A DNA stretch of 64,000 bases from Sideroxydans sp. CL21 (GCF_902459525.1 NZ_LR699166.1:1686501-1750500), one strand, 5' to 3'; shown: positions 37,620-47,232, counted from the stretch's first letter. Notes: generated by a model from the letters alone, not told the origin. Translations and numbers: made by a program.

Positions 37620-38263
37620 GCGACAAGACCGAACCGCAACTTCGCACCGCACTGCTCGACACCTCGCGCCGCATGGTCGAGCTCGGCCTCAATCGCGGCA
37701 CGGCAGGCAACGCCTCGGTGCGCTGCGGCGGCGACATCCTGATCACCCCGTCCGCACTGCCGGTGGCCGAGATGTCGGAACAGGACATGGTGTTGCTGGA
37801 TGTCGACGGCAAAGTGCTACAAGGCGGCAAGCCCTCCAGCGAATGGCGTTTCCACCGCGACATCTTTCAGGCTCGCCCCGAGATCGGCGCAGTGTTGCAC
37901 ATGCATTCCACTTTTGCGACCACCATCGCCTGCCTGCGCCGCGACGTGCCCGCGGTCCACTATCACATCGCCATCGCGGGCGGCGATACGATCCGCTGCA
38001 CGCCCTACAGCGTGTTCGGCGAACAGAACCTGTCCGACCTCGCACTGGAAGCGCTGCATGGCCGCAAAGCCTGTCTGCTCGGCAACCACGGCATGATCGC
38101 GCTGGGCAAGGACCTCGCCGATGCGCTGTCCGTCGCACTCGAAGTCGAATATCTGTGCGAGATCTACTGGCGTACTTTGCAGGCAGGCGAGCCGCATATT
38201 CTCACTGCGCAACAGATGCACGAAGTACAAGAGAAGTTTGTTGGTTACAAAAAACGGAGTTGA
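37616..38263 (+). CDS. Class II aldolase (FucA-like), probable MTRu-1P aldolase
   Basis: The 215-residue protein is a zinc-dependent class II aldolase/adducin member close to fuculose-1-phosphate aldolase. It has [30 protein letters not shown] (catalytic Glu), [15 protein letters not shown] (His ligands) and [13 protein letters not shown] (third His). Between mtnP and apt, with mtnA nearby, it fits the Ald2/DrdA role in the DHAP shunt: cleavage of 5-methylthioribulose-1-phosphate (or 5-deoxyribulose-1-phosphate) to DHAP and an aldehyde. An MtnB dehydratase is the alternative, but MtnB belongs to a pathway whose other genes are absent here. Confidence 0.85.
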   Translation: MSDKTEPQLRTALLDTSRRMVELGLNRGTAGNASVRCGGDILITPSALPVAEMSEQDMVLLDVDGKVLQGGKPSSEWRFHRDIFQARPEIGAVLHMHSTFATTIACLRRDVPAVHYHIAIAGGDTIRCTPYSVFGEQNLSDLALEALHGRKACLLGNHGMIALGKDLADALSVALEVEYLCEIYWRTLQAGEPHILTAQQMHEVQEKFVGYKKRS

Positions 38264-38264
38264 A

Positions 38265-38792
38265 ATGACCATTAAGTCCAGAGTTCGTACTGTCCCCCAT
38301 TACCCCAAGCAGGGCATCATGTTCCGCGACATCACCACGGTGCTGAAAGATCCCGTCGGCCTGCGCGCAACAATCGACGAACTGGTGGCCCGCTACAAGG
38401 ACGTGAAAATCGACAAGATTGCCGGCATAGAATCGCGCGGCTTCATCATCGGCACCCCGCTGGCCTACGCGCTCGGCGTCGGCTTCGTGCCGATCCGCAA
38501 GAAAGGCAAACTGCCCGCCGAAACTATCGGCCACGACTACGCGCTCGAATACGGCACCGACCGCATCGAGATTCACACCGACGCCATTTCCAAGGGCGAA
38601 AAGATATTGCTGGTGGATGATCTCATCGCCACCGGCGGCACGGCAGAGGCCGCCGTCATCCTGATCGAAAAGATGGGCGGCAAGATCGTCGAATGCTGCT
38701 TCATGATCGATCTGCCGGATATCGGCGGTCGCGCGCGGCTGGAGAAACGCGGGCACAAGGTATTTGCGTTGTGCGAGTTTGAGGGGGATTAA
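38265..38792 (+). CDS. apt: Adenine phosphoribosyltransferase
   Basis: The 175-residue enzyme salvages adenine with PRPP to AMP. Motifs: [44 protein letters not shown], and the PRPP loop [17 protein letters not shown]. It would recapture the adenine released by mtnP. The ATG at 38265 is one base after the aldolase stop with ACGGAG upstream, so these genes are coupled. Its last 81 bases are repeated in diverged form at 38887-38967. Confidence 0.95.
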   Translation: MTIKSRVRTVPHYPKQGIMFRDITTVLKDPVGLRATIDELVARYKDVKIDKIAGIESRGFIIGTPLAYALGVGFVPIRKKGKLPAETIGHDYALEYGTDRIEIHTDAISKGEKILLVDDLIATGGTAEAAVILIEKMGGKIVECCFMIDLPDIGGRARLEKRGHKVFALCEFEGD

Positions 38793-38793
38793 A

Positions 38794-38883
38794 CGTAGGT
38801 CGGGTTAGGCCTTGGGCCGTAACCCGACGAAAATGTGGTGCGCACAGAATGTGTCGGGTTACGCTGCGCTAACCCGACCTACG
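38794..38883. repeat. REP/MITE-like nested palindrome
   Basis: The 90-bp element has perfect 15-bp terminal inverted repeats (CGTAGGTCGGGTTAG and CTAACCCGACCTACG) and a second perfect inner pair GTAACCCGAC/GTCGGGTTAC. It resembles the CGGGTTA-type REP doublets of Proteobacteria mobilised by RAYT transposases. It starts two bases after the apt stop. No transposase gene is present. In RNA it would fold into a strong cruciform-like stem and could act as a terminator. Confidence 0.82.
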
Positions 38884-38886
38884 AAG

Positions 38887-38967
38887 CTGCCGGACATCGG
38901 CGGACGTGCGCGGCTGGAGAAGTGGGGGCACAAGGTGTTTGCGTTGTGTGAGTTTGAGGGGGATTAA
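38887..38967 (+). pseudogene. Second, diverged copy of the apt 3' end
   Basis: These 81 bases repeat 38712-38792 (the last 26 codons and stop of apt) with eight mismatches. Seven of the differences leave the amino acid unchanged within the apt frame; the one codon that changes is Arg to Trp. There is no start codon or upstream part, so it cannot encode an enzyme. The synonymous pattern suggests it came from a functional, diverged apt gene rather than from decay of a local duplicate. Confidence 0.85.
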
Positions 38968-38985
38968 TGCAATAGGGGCGTGAAA

Positions 38986-39705
38986 ATGGACAAGGAAATG
39001 GATAGCCGAGATTGGGTGGCGTTATACAAGCAAGCATTGCTCAAAATCGAAGCTGGAATAAGTGAAGGCCAAAGAAAGATGCTGTTCGGGCATTACAGAG
39101 CTCCCGATATGGCGCTGTCCGTTAAACGGTTGGCTGAAATTGCCGGGTATGAAGGCATGCGTTCAGGAAGTTTGCACTATGGAAAACTTGCTAGGAAATT
39201 GTCCGAGGCAATGGGAGTCCAGCCCACAGGAGACCAGATTAGTACGATTGCTGCCTGGCGCGGTGATCTCAAGGATGAACGAGGACACGGTCAATGGATG
39301 ATGTACACCGAGCTGGCTCAAGCACTAGAAGAGCTTGGTTGGGTAACAAGCGTAGAGAGTGTTTCTGATCAAGATATTCCTGTTCCGCCTGGCGTCCAGA
39401 AACCCAAAGAAGTAGTTTTACAGACTACCCAGCGAGAGCGAGATCCACTTGTGAGAGAGTGGGTGTTACGCACAGCAAATGGAATCTGTGAATGTTGTGG
39501 GGAAGATGCACCATTTGAGTCGATCGACGATTTGCCATACCTTGAGGTTCACCACATCTGCCACTTAGCCAATGGTGGTTCAGACACTGTCTCAAATGCG
39601 GTGGCTCTATGCCCTAATTGCCATAGGGAGTTACATCACGGAAAGTTCAAGGAAGAATTGGCTGAAGACTTGTATGCGTCTATTGCAAGACTAAAACGAG
39701 AATAG
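38986..39705 (+). CDS. HNH endonuclease family protein
   Basis: The 239-residue protein has a helical N-terminal domain (about 1-110, with QRKMLFGHYRAPDMALSVKRLAEI and GSLHYGKLARKLSEAMG). The C-terminal HNH nuclease domain has ICECCGEDAPF, LEVHHICHLANGGSDTVSNAVALCPNCHRELHHG: two Cys pairs bind zinc, and HH...N...H are the catalytic residues. Related stand-alone HNH proteins are often called McrA-like restriction proteins. It begins 18 bases after the duplicated apt tail and splits an otherwise metabolic cluster, so it looks like an insertion. AGGGG precedes the ATG at 38986. Confidence 0.85.
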   Translation: MDKEMDSRDWVALYKQALLKIEAGISEGQRKMLFGHYRAPDMALSVKRLAEIAGYEGMRSGSLHYGKLARKLSEAMGVQPTGDQISTIAAWRGDLKDERGHGQWMMYTELAQALEELGWVTSVESVSDQDIPVPPGVQKPKEVVLQTTQRERDPLVREWVLRTANGICECCGEDAPFESIDDLPYLEVHHICHLANGGSDTVSNAVALCPNCHRELHHGKFKEELAEDLYASIARLKRE

Positions 39706-39709
39706 TTTT

Positions 39710-40768
39710 ATGAAAATTGAAACCCTACGCTGGTTCAACAACCGGCTGGAAATGATCGACCAGCGCATCCTTCCTGCCGCATTTGAATATTTGAGCTACG
39801 ACTCCGCCGCTTCGGTGGCAGAGGGCATCCGCAGCATGGTGGTGCGCGGTGCGCCGGCTATTGGTGTGGCGGCGGCTTATGGGGTGGCGCTGGATGCGTT
39901 GAGATTGTCGTTCGTCCTTCGACAGGCTCAGGACGAACGGATTGAGTTTGATAAAGACATGGAAACCGGCTTCACCGTGCTGGCGGCCAGCCGCCCGACT
40001 GCGGTGAACCTGTTCTGGGCATTGCAGCGCATGCGCAAGGTCTGGGAGGGTGTTGCTGCGCAAACGCCGCAACAGATCGCGCAGCGCTTGCTGGCCGAGG
40101 CGCATGAGATGCTGGCCGAGGACATTCGCATCAACAAGGCGATGGGCGCGAACGGCGCGGCCTTGCTGAAGGATGGGGCACGGGTGTTGACGCACTGCAA
40201 TGCGGGAGCGCTGGCGACGGCAGGCTGGGGTACGGCGCTGGGGGTGTTCCGTTCGGCGGTGGAGGCGGGCAAGAAAATATCGGTGATCGCCGACGAGACG
40301 CGACCTTTCCTGCAGGGCGCACGACTGACGGCGTGGGAGATGGTGCAGGAGAACATTCCGGTGACTCTGATCACTGACAACATGGCCGGCTACATGATGG
40401 CGCACGGAGAGGTAGATGCCGTGGTGGTGGGCACGGACCGCGTGGCGGCCAACGGCGACGTGGCGAACAAGATCGGCACCTACATGGTGGCGGTGCTGGC
40501 CAGGCGGCACAACATTCCGTTCTATGTGGCATGCCCGCTGTCGACCATCGATCTTTCCGTTGCCTCGGGTAAGGATATTCCCATCGAGGAGCGCTCGGTG
40601 GACGAGGTGAAAGGATTTCGCGATTTTCACTGGGCGGCCGAGGGAGTGAAGATACGCAATCCGGCCTTTGACGTGACTCCTGCCGAACTGGTGACGGGGT
40701 TGATTACGGAAAAAGGTGTGGTGCTTGGTCCCGACGTCCATAACATCAAGAAGTTAATGTCCTCCTGA
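39710..40768 (+). CDS. mtnA: S-methyl-5-thioribose-1-phosphate isomerase
   Basis: The 352-residue enzyme isomerises 5-methylthioribose-1-phosphate to methylthioribulose-1-phosphate. Motifs: MVVRGAPAIGVAAAYGVAL, LTHCNAGALATAGWGTALG (catalytic Cys), VIADETRPFLQGARLTAWEM, and GTDRVAANGDVANKIGTYM (catalytic Asp). Residues 67-77 (SFVLRQAQDER) are encoded by a palindromic repeat inserted in frame. It starts four bases after the HNH stop. It links mtnP to the class II aldolase. The isomerase of the eIF2B fold could also act on 5-deoxyribose-1-phosphate. Confidence 0.94.
   Translation: MKIETLRWFNNRLEMIDQRILPAAFEYLSYDSAASVAEGIRSMVVRGAPAIGVAAAYGVALDALRLSFVLRQAQDERIEFDKDMETGFTVLAASRPTAVNLFWALQRMRKVWEGVAAQTPQQIAQRLLAEAHEMLAEDIRINKAMGANGAALLKDGARVLTHCNAGALATAGWGTALGVFRSAVEAGKKISVIADETRPFLQGARLTAWEMVQENIPVTLITDNMAGYMMAHGEVDAVVVGTDRVAANGDVANKIGTYMVAVLARRHNIPFYVACPLSTIDLSVASGKDIPIEERSVDEVKGFRDFHWAAEGVKIRNPAFDVTPAELVTGLITEKGVVLGPDVHNIKKLMSS
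39909..39939. repeat. Palindromic repeat inserted inside mtnA
   Basis: CGTTCGTCCT (39909-39918) pairs perfectly with AGGACGAACG (39930-39939) around an 11-base loop TCGACAGGCTC. This is the widespread repeat whose translations read VLRQAQDER or, on the other strand, VLSLSKDER. It is in frame and adds about 11 residues to a loop of MtnA. Confidence 0.85.
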
Positions 40769-40842
40769 GCATTCAAACATTGGCAATGCTCTCTCCGCAC
40801 GCGAAAATGGGAGGGAGTTTTACGCCTGCCTTTAAATACCTG

Positions 40843-40871
40843 TTTCCATTGACCTGACGATTTGGTACAAT
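40843..40871 (+). promoter_or_regulatory. Predicted promoter of the rimP-nusA-infB operon
   Basis: TACAAT (40866-40871) is a good -10 box; TTTCCA (40843-40848) lies 17 bp upstream as a weak -35. A better-looking TTGACC at 40849 is too close (11 bp) to pair with it. Confidence 0.45.
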
Positions 40872-40888
40872 GCGCGCCGTTTTCAGAT

Positions 40889-40908
40889 GGGCTTCGAGCC
40901 CGTTTTTT
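40889..40908 (+). terminator. Leader hairpin with U-run before rimP (possible attenuator)
   Basis: GGGCT-TCG-AGCCC (40889-40901) is followed by GTTTTTTATTT within the short leader between the predicted promoter and the rimP start at 40925. It has the form of an intrinsic terminator, so it may attenuate the operon, as expected where NusA feeds back on its own expression. Confidence 0.55.
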
Positions 40909-40924
40909 ATTTGTGGGTACGGAT

Positions 40925-41350
40925 ATGGATGTGGTGAAGCTGGTTGAGACGACGCTGGCCGGTATGGGTTACGAGCTGGTCGATCTGGAAGTGTCCGGTC
41001 GCGGGCTGACGCGCGTGTTCATGGACAAGCCGGACGGCATCTCGGTGGAAGATTGCGAGCGGGTGAGCAACCAGTTGGTGCGCCTGTTCACGGTGGAAGG
41101 GGTTGATTATGAACGCCTTGAAGTGTCTTCGCCGGGGCTGGATCGGGTAGTCAAGAAGGACTCCGATTTTGTGCGCTTTGCCGGGCAGAAGGTGCAGATC
41201 AAAGTGCGCATGCCGATGGCGGGACGCAAGAATTTCGTCGGCAACATCGGCGGAGTGAAAGATGGGAATTTGCAGTTGGATGTGGATGGCAGCCCGGTAA
41301 CAATCGAGCTGTCAAATATAGATAAGGCACGATTGGTGCCGGTTTTCTGA
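40925..41350 (+). CDS. rimP: Ribosome maturation factor RimP
   Basis: The 141-residue protein begins [23 protein letters not shown] and has [21 protein letters not shown] and [14 protein letters not shown], the RimP signature, followed by an SH3-like C-terminal domain. It acts in 30S subunit maturation. The ATG at 40925 fits the family; the frame opens at 40862. It is the first gene of the nusA-infB operon. Confidence 0.95.
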   Translation: MDVVKLVETTLAGMGYELVDLEVSGRGLTRVFMDKPDGISVEDCERVSNQLVRLFTVEGVDYERLEVSSPGLDRVVKKDSDFVRFAGQKVQIKVRMPMAGRKNFVGNIGGVKDGNLQLDVDGSPVTIELSNIDKARLVPVF

Positions 41351-41366
41351 GTGGTCGGAGATAGCG

Positions 41367-42842
41367 ATGAGTCGTGAAGTTCTGTTGTTGGTAGATGCCT
41401 TGGCGCGTGAGAAAAACGTGGACAAGGAGATCGTATTCGGTGCGCTTGAATCGGCCTTGGCCTCTGCGACCAAAAAGCGCTTTTCTGATGAAGAAGCGGA
41501 TGTGCGCGTGAGTATCGACCGCCAGACCGGTGTGTACGAATCGTTCCGCCGCTGGCAGGTGATGGACGACGAGACCTTCGAAACGCCCGAGCTGCACATC
41601 AAGCTGGAGGAAGCCCAAAAACGCGATCCGCATATCCAGTTGGAAGAATTCATCGAAGAACCGCTGGAAAACATCGACTTCGGTCGTATAGGTGCGCAAG
41701 CGGCGAAACAGGTCATTTTCCAGAAGATCCGCGACGCTGAACGCGAACAGATCCTGGCCGACTTCATGGAGCGCAACGAGCACCTGGTGTCCGGCACGAT
41801 CAAGCGCATCGAGCGCGGCAATGCCATCGTCGAGTTCGGCAAGATCGAAGCGCTGCTGCCGCGCGACCAGATGATTCCGAAGGAAAATCTGCGCGTCGGC
41901 GACCGCGTGCGAGCCTATTTGCTGCGTGTGGATCGCACCGTGCGCGGCCCGCAGATCGTGCTGTCGCGTATCACCACAGAGTTCCTGAGCAAGTTGTTTG
42001 AACTGGAAGTGCCCGAGATCGAAGAAGGCCTGCTGGAGATCGTCAGCGCCGCTCGCGATCCCGGCTCTCGCGCCAAGATCGCGGTGCGCAGCCACGATCA
42101 GCGCCTCGACCCGATCGGTACTTGCGTCGGTATGCGCGGTTCGCGCGTGCAGGCTGTGACCAACGAATTGGCGGGCGAGCGCGTGGATATCATCCTGTGG
42201 TCTGACGATGCCGCAACCTACGTCATCAACGCCCTGGCTCCGGCTGAAGTCGGCAGCATCGTGGTGGATGAAGACAAGCACAGCATGGATGTGGTGGTCG
42301 AGGAAGAGAATCTGGCGCAAGCCATCGGGCGCGGCGGCCAGAACGTGCGCCTCGCCAGCGAAATGACGGGCTGGGAAATCAACCTGATGACGGTTGAACA
42401 ATCGGCAGAGAAAAACGAGCAGGAATTTTCGAAAGTTCGCGATCTGTTCGTGGCCAAGCTGGATGTGGACGAGGAAGTGGCCGACATTCTGGTGCAGGAA
42501 GGTTTCAACACGCTGGAAGAAGTTGCCTATGTGCCGCTGGAAGAGATGCAGGCGATTGAATCCTTCGATGAATCGACTGTCAATGAACTGCGCAGCCGCG
42601 CGCGTAACGCGCTGTTGACGGAAGCTATTGCCAACGAAGAGCAAGTCGAGCACAACATTGAAGACTTGCTGAAAATTGAAGGCATGGACGAAGAGACAGC
42701 GCGCGCGTTGGCAGGTAAAGGTGTCGGCACGCAAGAGCAGTTGGCCGATCTGGATGGCGATGAGCTGATGGAAATCACCGGAATGGATGCCGAGCGTGCC
42801 AATCAGTTGATCATGACGGCGCGTGCACCCTGGTTCATTTGA
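41367..42842 (+). CDS. nusA: Transcription termination/antitermination protein NusA
   Basis: The 491-residue NusA has the RNA-polymerase-binding N-terminal domain (1-125), the S1 domain ([20 protein letters not shown]), two KH domains ([17 protein letters not shown] and [15 protein letters not shown]), and two C-terminal acidic repeats ([16 protein letters not shown] region) as in E. coli. It modulates pausing and termination and binds nascent RNA. It sits 16 bases after rimP and 56 before infB. Confidence 0.97.
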   Translation: MSREVLLLVDALAREKNVDKEIVFGALESALASATKKRFSDEEADVRVSIDRQTGVYESFRRWQVMDDETFETPELHIKLEEAQKRDPHIQLEEFIEEPLENIDFGRIGAQAAKQVIFQKIRDAEREQILADFMERNEHLVSGTIKRIERGNAIVEFGKIEALLPRDQMIPKENLRVGDRVRAYLLRVDRTVRGPQIVLSRITTEFLSKLFELEVPEIEEGLLEIVSAARDPGSRAKIAVRSHDQRLDPIGTCVGMRGSRVQAVTNELAGERVDIILWSDDAATYVINALAPAEVGSIVVDEDKHSMDVVVEEENLAQAIGRGGQNVRLASEMTGWEINLMTVEQSAEKNEQEFSKVRDLFVAKLDVDEEVADILVQEGFNTLEEVAYVPLEEMQAIESFDESTVNELRSRARNALLTEAIANEEQVEHNIEDLLKIEGMDEETARALAGKGVGTQEQLADLDGDELMEITGMDAERANQLIMTARAPWFI

Positions 42843-42898
42843 GCCGCAAGTTAAAGCAGTCAGGGTATTTGTTGTCTGGTATAGGTTAAGGGGTTGTA

Positions 42899-45520
42899 AT
42901 GGGAAAAATGAACGTCGCGCAATTTGCGGGTGAGCTTGGGCTTCCGGTCGAGCTGCTGTTGGAGCAGTTGCAATCGGCTGGAGTATCCAAGCAGAAAGAT
43001 ACCGACACCATATCGGAACAGGACAAGTCGCAGCTCCTTGAGCACCTGCGCGGTGCGCACGGTGCTGGCAAGAACAAGATCACGCTGGTACGCCGCGAGA
43101 CGACAGCGATCAAGAAAGCGGACAGTTCCGGCAAGTCACGCACCATTCAGGTGGAAGTGCGCAAGAAACGCACCGTCGCACCCGGAGCGGCCCAGGCAGC
43201 AGAAGTGCCGGTGCAAGCTGCCGTGCAAGCGCCGGTAGTGGAAGAAACCAAGCCGAGCGCGCCGACCAGGAAAGGTTTGGACGAACAGGAACAAAAGGCT
43301 CGCGCCGAGGAAGCGCGTCTGCAAGCCGAACTGGCGGCACGCCAGGCGGCCGATGTACAAGCCAAACAAGAGCGCAGCAAGCGTAAAGTTGCGGCTGTGG
43401 AACCGGTTCCAGCACCCGTTGTGGTGCCGGCGCCTGTGGTTGAAGCCAAGCCGACAGTCGTAGAACCGGTTGCAGCGGCAATTGCAGTTAAACCTGCTGC
43501 CGGAACACCAGAAGGTACTTTGCATAAACCGACGCTCAAGCCGGGCGACAAGGTTGCGCGCCCCGCCAAGAAAGTGGACAAGGTTGCCGCCAAGGAAAGC
43601 CCTTGGGACGAGGCTGGACACAAGAAACGTCCGCCTTCCCGAACTGCCGATACCCGTGGCGGATTGGGCGGGCGTGCCGGCGGTAGCGCGATCCGCGCAC
43701 CGCGTCATGACAAGCACAGCAAACCGGAAGCGGCACACGCATTCTCGTTGCCGACCGAACCCATCGTGCAGGAAGTGATGGTTCCGGAAACCATCACCGT
43801 GGCCGAGTTGGCGCAGAAAATGTCGATCAAGGCGGCGGAGATCATCAAGACTTTGATGAAGATGGGCTCCATGGTCACTATCAACCAGGTGTTGGATCAG
43901 GAGACAGCGATGATCCTAGTCGAAGAAATGGGACACAAAGCGGTTCCGGCCAAACCGGACGATCCTGATGCCTTCCTGATGGAAGCGGTGGATCACGGCG
44001 ATGTGGTGCTGGAATCGCGTGCGCCGGTCGTGACCGTCATGGGTCACGTCGACCACGGCAAGACATCATTGCTCGACTACATCCGCCGCACCCGTGTGGC
44101 GAGTGGTGAAGCGGGTGGTATCACGCAGCATATCGGTGCCTATCACGTGGATACGCCGCGCGGCATGATTACTTTCCTCGATACCCCGGGCCACGAGGCG
44201 TTCACTGCGATGCGTGCTCGCGGCGCGAAAGCGACCGATATCGTGATTCTGGTGGTCGCAGCGGACGATGGCGTGATGCCGCAGACCAAGGAAGCGATAC
44301 ACCACGCCAAGGCGGCAGGCGTTCCTATTGTTGTGGCTGTGACCAAGATCGACAAACCGGATGCCAATTCCGAGCGCGTGCGCCAGGAGCTGGTGGCCGA
44401 AGGCGTGGTTCCAGAGGACTGGGGTGGCGATGCGATGTTCGTTGAAGTGTCCGCCAAGACCGGCCAGGGTATCGATACGTTGCTGGAAGGCATCTTGTTG
44501 CAAGCCGAAGTGCTGGAATTGAAAGCGCCAAAGAACAGCAGCGCCAAGGGCGTGGTAGTTGAGGCACGTCTGGACAAGGGCAAGGGCGCGGTGGCGACCC
44601 TGTTGGTGCAATCCGGTACCCTGAAACGCGGCGACGCGATTCTGGTCGGTTCCGTTTCGGGCCGTGTACGCGCCATGCTGGACGAGAACGGCAAGACGAT
44701 CAACGAAGCGGGACCTTCCATTCCAGTCGAGATTCAGGGGTTGTCCGAAGTGCCGGTCGCCGGTGCGGATTTCCTGGTGCTGGCCGACGAGAAGAAGGCG
44801 CGCGAGATCGCGCTGTTCCGCCAAGGCAAGTTCCGCGACGTCAAGTTGGCCAAGCAACAGGCCGCCAAGCTTGAGAATATGTTCGAACAGATGGGCGAGG
44901 GCGAAGTGCGTACCCTGTCACTGATCGTGAAGGCAGATGTGCAGGGTTCGCTCGAGGCGATCGCCAGTTCGTTGCAGAAACTTTCCACAGCCGAGGTCAA
45001 GGTCAGCCTGATCCACAGCGGTGTGGGGGCGATCTCCGAGTCCGATGTCAATCTGGCGCTGGCGTCCAAGGCGATCATCATCGGTTTCAACTCGCGTGCG
45101 GATGCGACGGCGCGCCGTCTGGCCGAATCGTCAGGTGTGGATATCCGTTACTACAACATCATCTACGCGATGGTGGACGAAATCAAAGCGGCGCTGTCGG
45201 GCATGCTGGCACCGGAAAAGAAGGAAAGCATCATCGGCATGGTCGAGGTGCGTCAGGTATTCCACATCTCCAAGGTCGGTACGATCGCGGGATGTTATGT
45301 CACCGAGGGCCTGATCAAGCGCTCTTCCAGCGTGCGTGTGCTGCGCAACAACGTGGTCATACATACCGGTGAACTGGATTCTCTGAAACGCTTCAAGGAT
45401 GATGCAAAGGAAGTGAAGTCCAACTTCGAGTGCGGTCTGTCCCTGAAGGGTTACAACGATCTGGAGGTCGGCGACCAGCTTGAGGTGTTCGAAATCGTTG
45501 AAGTGGCACGGGCGCTTTAA
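42899..45520 (+). CDS. infB: Translation initiation factor IF-2
   Basis: The 873-residue IF-2 has an N-terminal IF2_N helical domain, a long charged Ala/Lys/Glu/Pro-rich linker (about 85-290), and a second IF2_N-like region. The G domain has P-loop [22 protein letters not shown] and TKIDKPDAN, then domains II-IV. It positions initiator tRNA on the 30S subunit. GGGGTTGTA precedes the ATG at 42899; an ATG at 42908 is possible. Its stop overlaps the rbfA start (TAATG). Confidence 0.97.
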   Translation: MGKMNVAQFAGELGLPVELLLEQLQSAGVSKQKDTDTISEQDKSQLLEHLRGAHGAGKNKITLVRRETTAIKKADSSGKSRTIQVEVRKKRTVAPGAAQAAEVPVQAAVQAPVVEETKPSAPTRKGLDEQEQKARAEEARLQAELAARQAADVQAKQERSKRKVAAVEPVPAPVVVPAPVVEAKPTVVEPVAAAIAVKPAAGTPEGTLHKPTLKPGDKVARPAKKVDKVAAKESPWDEAGHKKRPPSRTADTRGGLGGRAGGSAIRAPRHDKHSKPEAAHAFSLPTEPIVQEVMVPETITVAELAQKMSIKAAEIIKTLMKMGSMVTINQVLDQETAMILVEEMGHKAVPAKPDDPDAFLMEAVDHGDVVLESRAPVVTVMGHVDHGKTSLLDYIRRTRVASGEAGGITQHIGAYHVDTPRGMITFLDTPGHEAFTAMRARGAKATDIVILVVAADDGVMPQTKEAIHHAKAAGVPIVVAVTKIDKPDANSERVRQELVAEGVVPEDWGGDAMFVEVSAKTGQGIDTLLEGILLQAEVLELKAPKNSSAKGVVVEARLDKGKGAVATLLVQSGTLKRGDAILVGSVSGRVRAMLDENGKTINEAGPSIPVEIQGLSEVPVAGADFLVLADEKKAREIALFRQGKFRDVKLAKQQAAKLENMFEQMGEGEVRTLSLIVKADVQGSLEAIASSLQKLSTAEVKVSLIHSGVGAISESDVNLALASKAIIIGFNSRADATARRLAESSGVDIRYYNIIYAMVDEIKAALSGMLAPEKKESIIGMVEVRQVFHISKVGTIAGCYVTEGLIKRSSSVRVLRNNVVIHTGELDSLKRFKDDAKEVKSNFECGLSLKGYNDLEVGDQLEVFEIVEVARAL

Positions 45521-45876
45521 TGGCAAAAGACTTTTCACGCATTGATCGCATCGCCGAACAAATCCAGCGCGATTTGGCAGAGTTGATTCGCTTGGAGGTG
45601 AAAGATCCGCGTGTAAAAAAAGTCACGCTTACGGGGGTGGAAGTAACCAACGACCACGCCCATGCCAAGGTGTTTTACACCTCGCTCGATGGCGACAGCC
45701 CGGACTTGCTGCAAGGTCTGGAGCGTGCCGCCGGATTTCTGCGCAGCCAGTTGGCGCATGCCATGAAGCTGCGTATTACTCCCCAATTGCATTTCGTCTA
45801 TGACGCTTCTGTCGAGCGCGGAGCGCATCTTTCCCAGTTGATCGATCAAGCGGTTGCGAGTGACAAAAAAGACTGA
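45520..45876 (+). CDS. rbfA: Ribosome-binding factor A
   Basis: The 118-residue KH-like protein begins [23 protein letters not shown] and contains [24 protein letters not shown] and [18 protein letters not shown]. It binds the 30S subunit and supports 16S rRNA maturation. It overlaps infB by one base, and truB begins inside its 3' end. Confidence 0.95.
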   Translation: MAKDFSRIDRIAEQIQRDLAELIRLEVKDPRVKKVTLTGVEVTNDHAHAKVFYTSLDGDSPDLLQGLERAAGFLRSQLAHAMKLRITPQLHFVYDASVERGAHLSQLIDQAVASDKKD

Positions 45877-46801
45877 GCAATTCAGGCGCGTCAGTAGACC
45901 GCTGGATGCCGTCCTGCTGTTCGATAAGCCGCTGGAGCTCAGCTCCAATACCGCGCTGCAAAAAGTCCGCCGCCTGTACAGTGCCGAGAAAGCCGGACAT
46001 ACCGGTACCCTGGATCCACTCGCCACAGGTCTGCTGCCGGTCTGTTTTGGCGAAGCTACCAAGTTCACCATCGCCTTGCTGGATGCCGACAAACGTTATC
46101 GCGCGACGATACGTCTGGGGCAGCGCACGACGACGGGCGATGCAGAAGGCGAGGTTACCGAGACGCGCCCTGTCGCAGTGGATGAGGCGCAAGTGCTGGC
46201 AGTGCTGACAACATTCACGGGCGAGACTCGGCAGTTGCCTCCCATGCATAGCGCCATCAAATACCTGGGAAAGCCGCTGTATGAATATATCCGCAAGGGC
46301 GAAACCGTGGAGCGTGAATTGCGCACGGTAATTATCCGAGAACTAAAGCTGGACCGATTGGAAGGCAACGAGCTGGAATTCAGCGTGCTGTGCAGCAAGG
46401 GTACTTATGTGCGCACTTTGGCTGAAGATATTAGCGAGAAACTGGGCTGCGGCGGGCACCTGATCGCCTTGCGCCGCACCGGAATAGGTGAGTTCAGTCT
46501 GGATGATGCCCATACCCTCACGCAACTTGAAGGGATGGACGAGGCCCAGCGTGCCGCCTGTCTGCTGCCGACGGACAGACTGGTGCAGAACTTGCCCAGC
46601 CTGGAGTTGGATGAGGTTCAGGCCAATCGGCTTGCTCAAGGGCAAAGATTGGGGTTGAGCGACAGCCATCCGGACGGCAAACGGCGTTTGTACACCTCCG
46701 GGCGCTTTATCGGCGTGGGCGAACTTGAGGGCGGACGGTTGACCCCCAGCCGCCTGCTGTCCAGTGTGGCCAAAGCGGCTGCACAGCGCGAATCAACTTG
46801 A
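45860..46801 (+). CDS. truB: tRNA pseudouridine(55) synthase
   Basis: The 313-residue enzyme makes pseudouridine 55 in the tRNA T loop. Motifs: [34 protein letters not shown] (catalytic Asp), [19 protein letters not shown], and [22 protein letters not shown] at 45860 is taken as start, since the family signature begins about 16 residues later; a TTG at 45854 is in frame. It overlaps rbfA by 17 bases, implying translational coupling. Confidence 0.94.
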   Translation: MTKKTEQFRRVSRPLDAVLLFDKPLELSSNTALQKVRRLYSAEKAGHTGTLDPLATGLLPVCFGEATKFTIALLDADKRYRATIRLGQRTTTGDAEGEVTETRPVAVDEAQVLAVLTTFTGETRQLPPMHSAIKYLGKPLYEYIRKGETVERELRTVIIRELKLDRLEGNELEFSVLCSKGTYVRTLAEDISEKLGCGGHLIALRRTGIGEFSLDDAHTLTQLEGMDEAQRAACLLPTDRLVQNLPSLELDEVQANRLAQGQRLGLSDSHPDGKRRLYTSGRFIGVGELEGGRLTPSRLLSSVAKAAAQREST

Positions 46802-46827
46802 GCCAAGACCCCATTCAGGGGTAGAAT
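46798..46827 (+). promoter_or_regulatory. Predicted promoter of rpsO
   Basis: TTGAGC (46798-46803), an 18-bp spacer and TAGAAT (46822-46827) form a sigma-70-like promoter just after the truB stop. A small CCCC-ATTCA-GGGG hairpin lies within the spacer. Confidence 0.45.
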
Positions 46828-46856
46828 GCCGCACTTTTTATTGGAGAGAGAAGTCA

Positions 46857-47126
46857 ATGTCTATTACCGCCGCACAAAAATCGCAGATTGTTACTGACTA
46901 TCAGCGCGCCAAGGGCGATACAGGTTCCCCTGAAGTTCAAGTAGCCCTGATGACGGCACGTATCAATTACCTGACCGATCATTTCAAGGAACACAACAAG
47001 GATCACCACTCCCGTCGTGGTCTGTTGCGCCTGGTGAGCCGCCGCCGCAAGCTGCTGGACTACCTGAAGAGCAAGAACGAAGCCGGTTATAAAGAACTGA
47101 TCCAGCGCCTGGATCTGCGCAAGTAA
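46857..47126 (+). CDS. rpsO: 30S ribosomal protein S15
   Basis: The 89-residue S15 begins [20 protein letters not shown] and has the conserved [43 protein letters not shown]. It binds the central domain of 16S rRNA. GGAGAGAG precedes the ATG. It has its own predicted promoter, with a terminator-like hairpin between it and pnp, the usual arrangement. Confidence 0.97.
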   Translation: MSITAAQKSQIVTDYQRAKGDTGSPEVQVALMTARINYLTDHFKEHNKDHHSRRGLLRLVSRRRKLLDYLKSKNEAGYKELIQRLDLRK

Positions 47127-47137
47127 GAAGTTTTGCA

Positions 47138-47167
47138 AGCGGGTCGCGAATGCGGCCCGCTTCGTTT
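47138..47167 (+). terminator. Terminator between rpsO and pnp
   Basis: A 10-bp stem with one mismatch (AGCGGGTCGC/GCGGCCCGCT) and a GAAT loop at 47138-47161 is followed by TCGTTTT. It lies 11 bases after the rpsO stop and probably ends part of the transcripts or protects them from 3' decay. Confidence 0.7.
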
Positions 47168-47232
47168 TGGATGTCATTCCGCCACGCTGGTAACGGCCAC
47201 TCGGTCACGCATTTACATTGGAGAGAGCTATC

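Noticed and set aside
37597-38268. Alternative plus-strand frame over the class II aldolase gene
   Set aside because: The translation is Arg/Pro-rich and lacks motifs, while the aldolase frame has all catalytic residues.
40849-40854. TTGACC as -35 box for the rimP operon
   Set aside because: Only 11 bp separate it from the TACAAT -10 box, too close for sigma-70.
41199-42734. Antisense frame of 511 codons opposite nusA
   Set aside because: It mirrors the GC-rich codon pattern of nusA, has no family motif or ribosome-binding site, and nusA is unambiguous.
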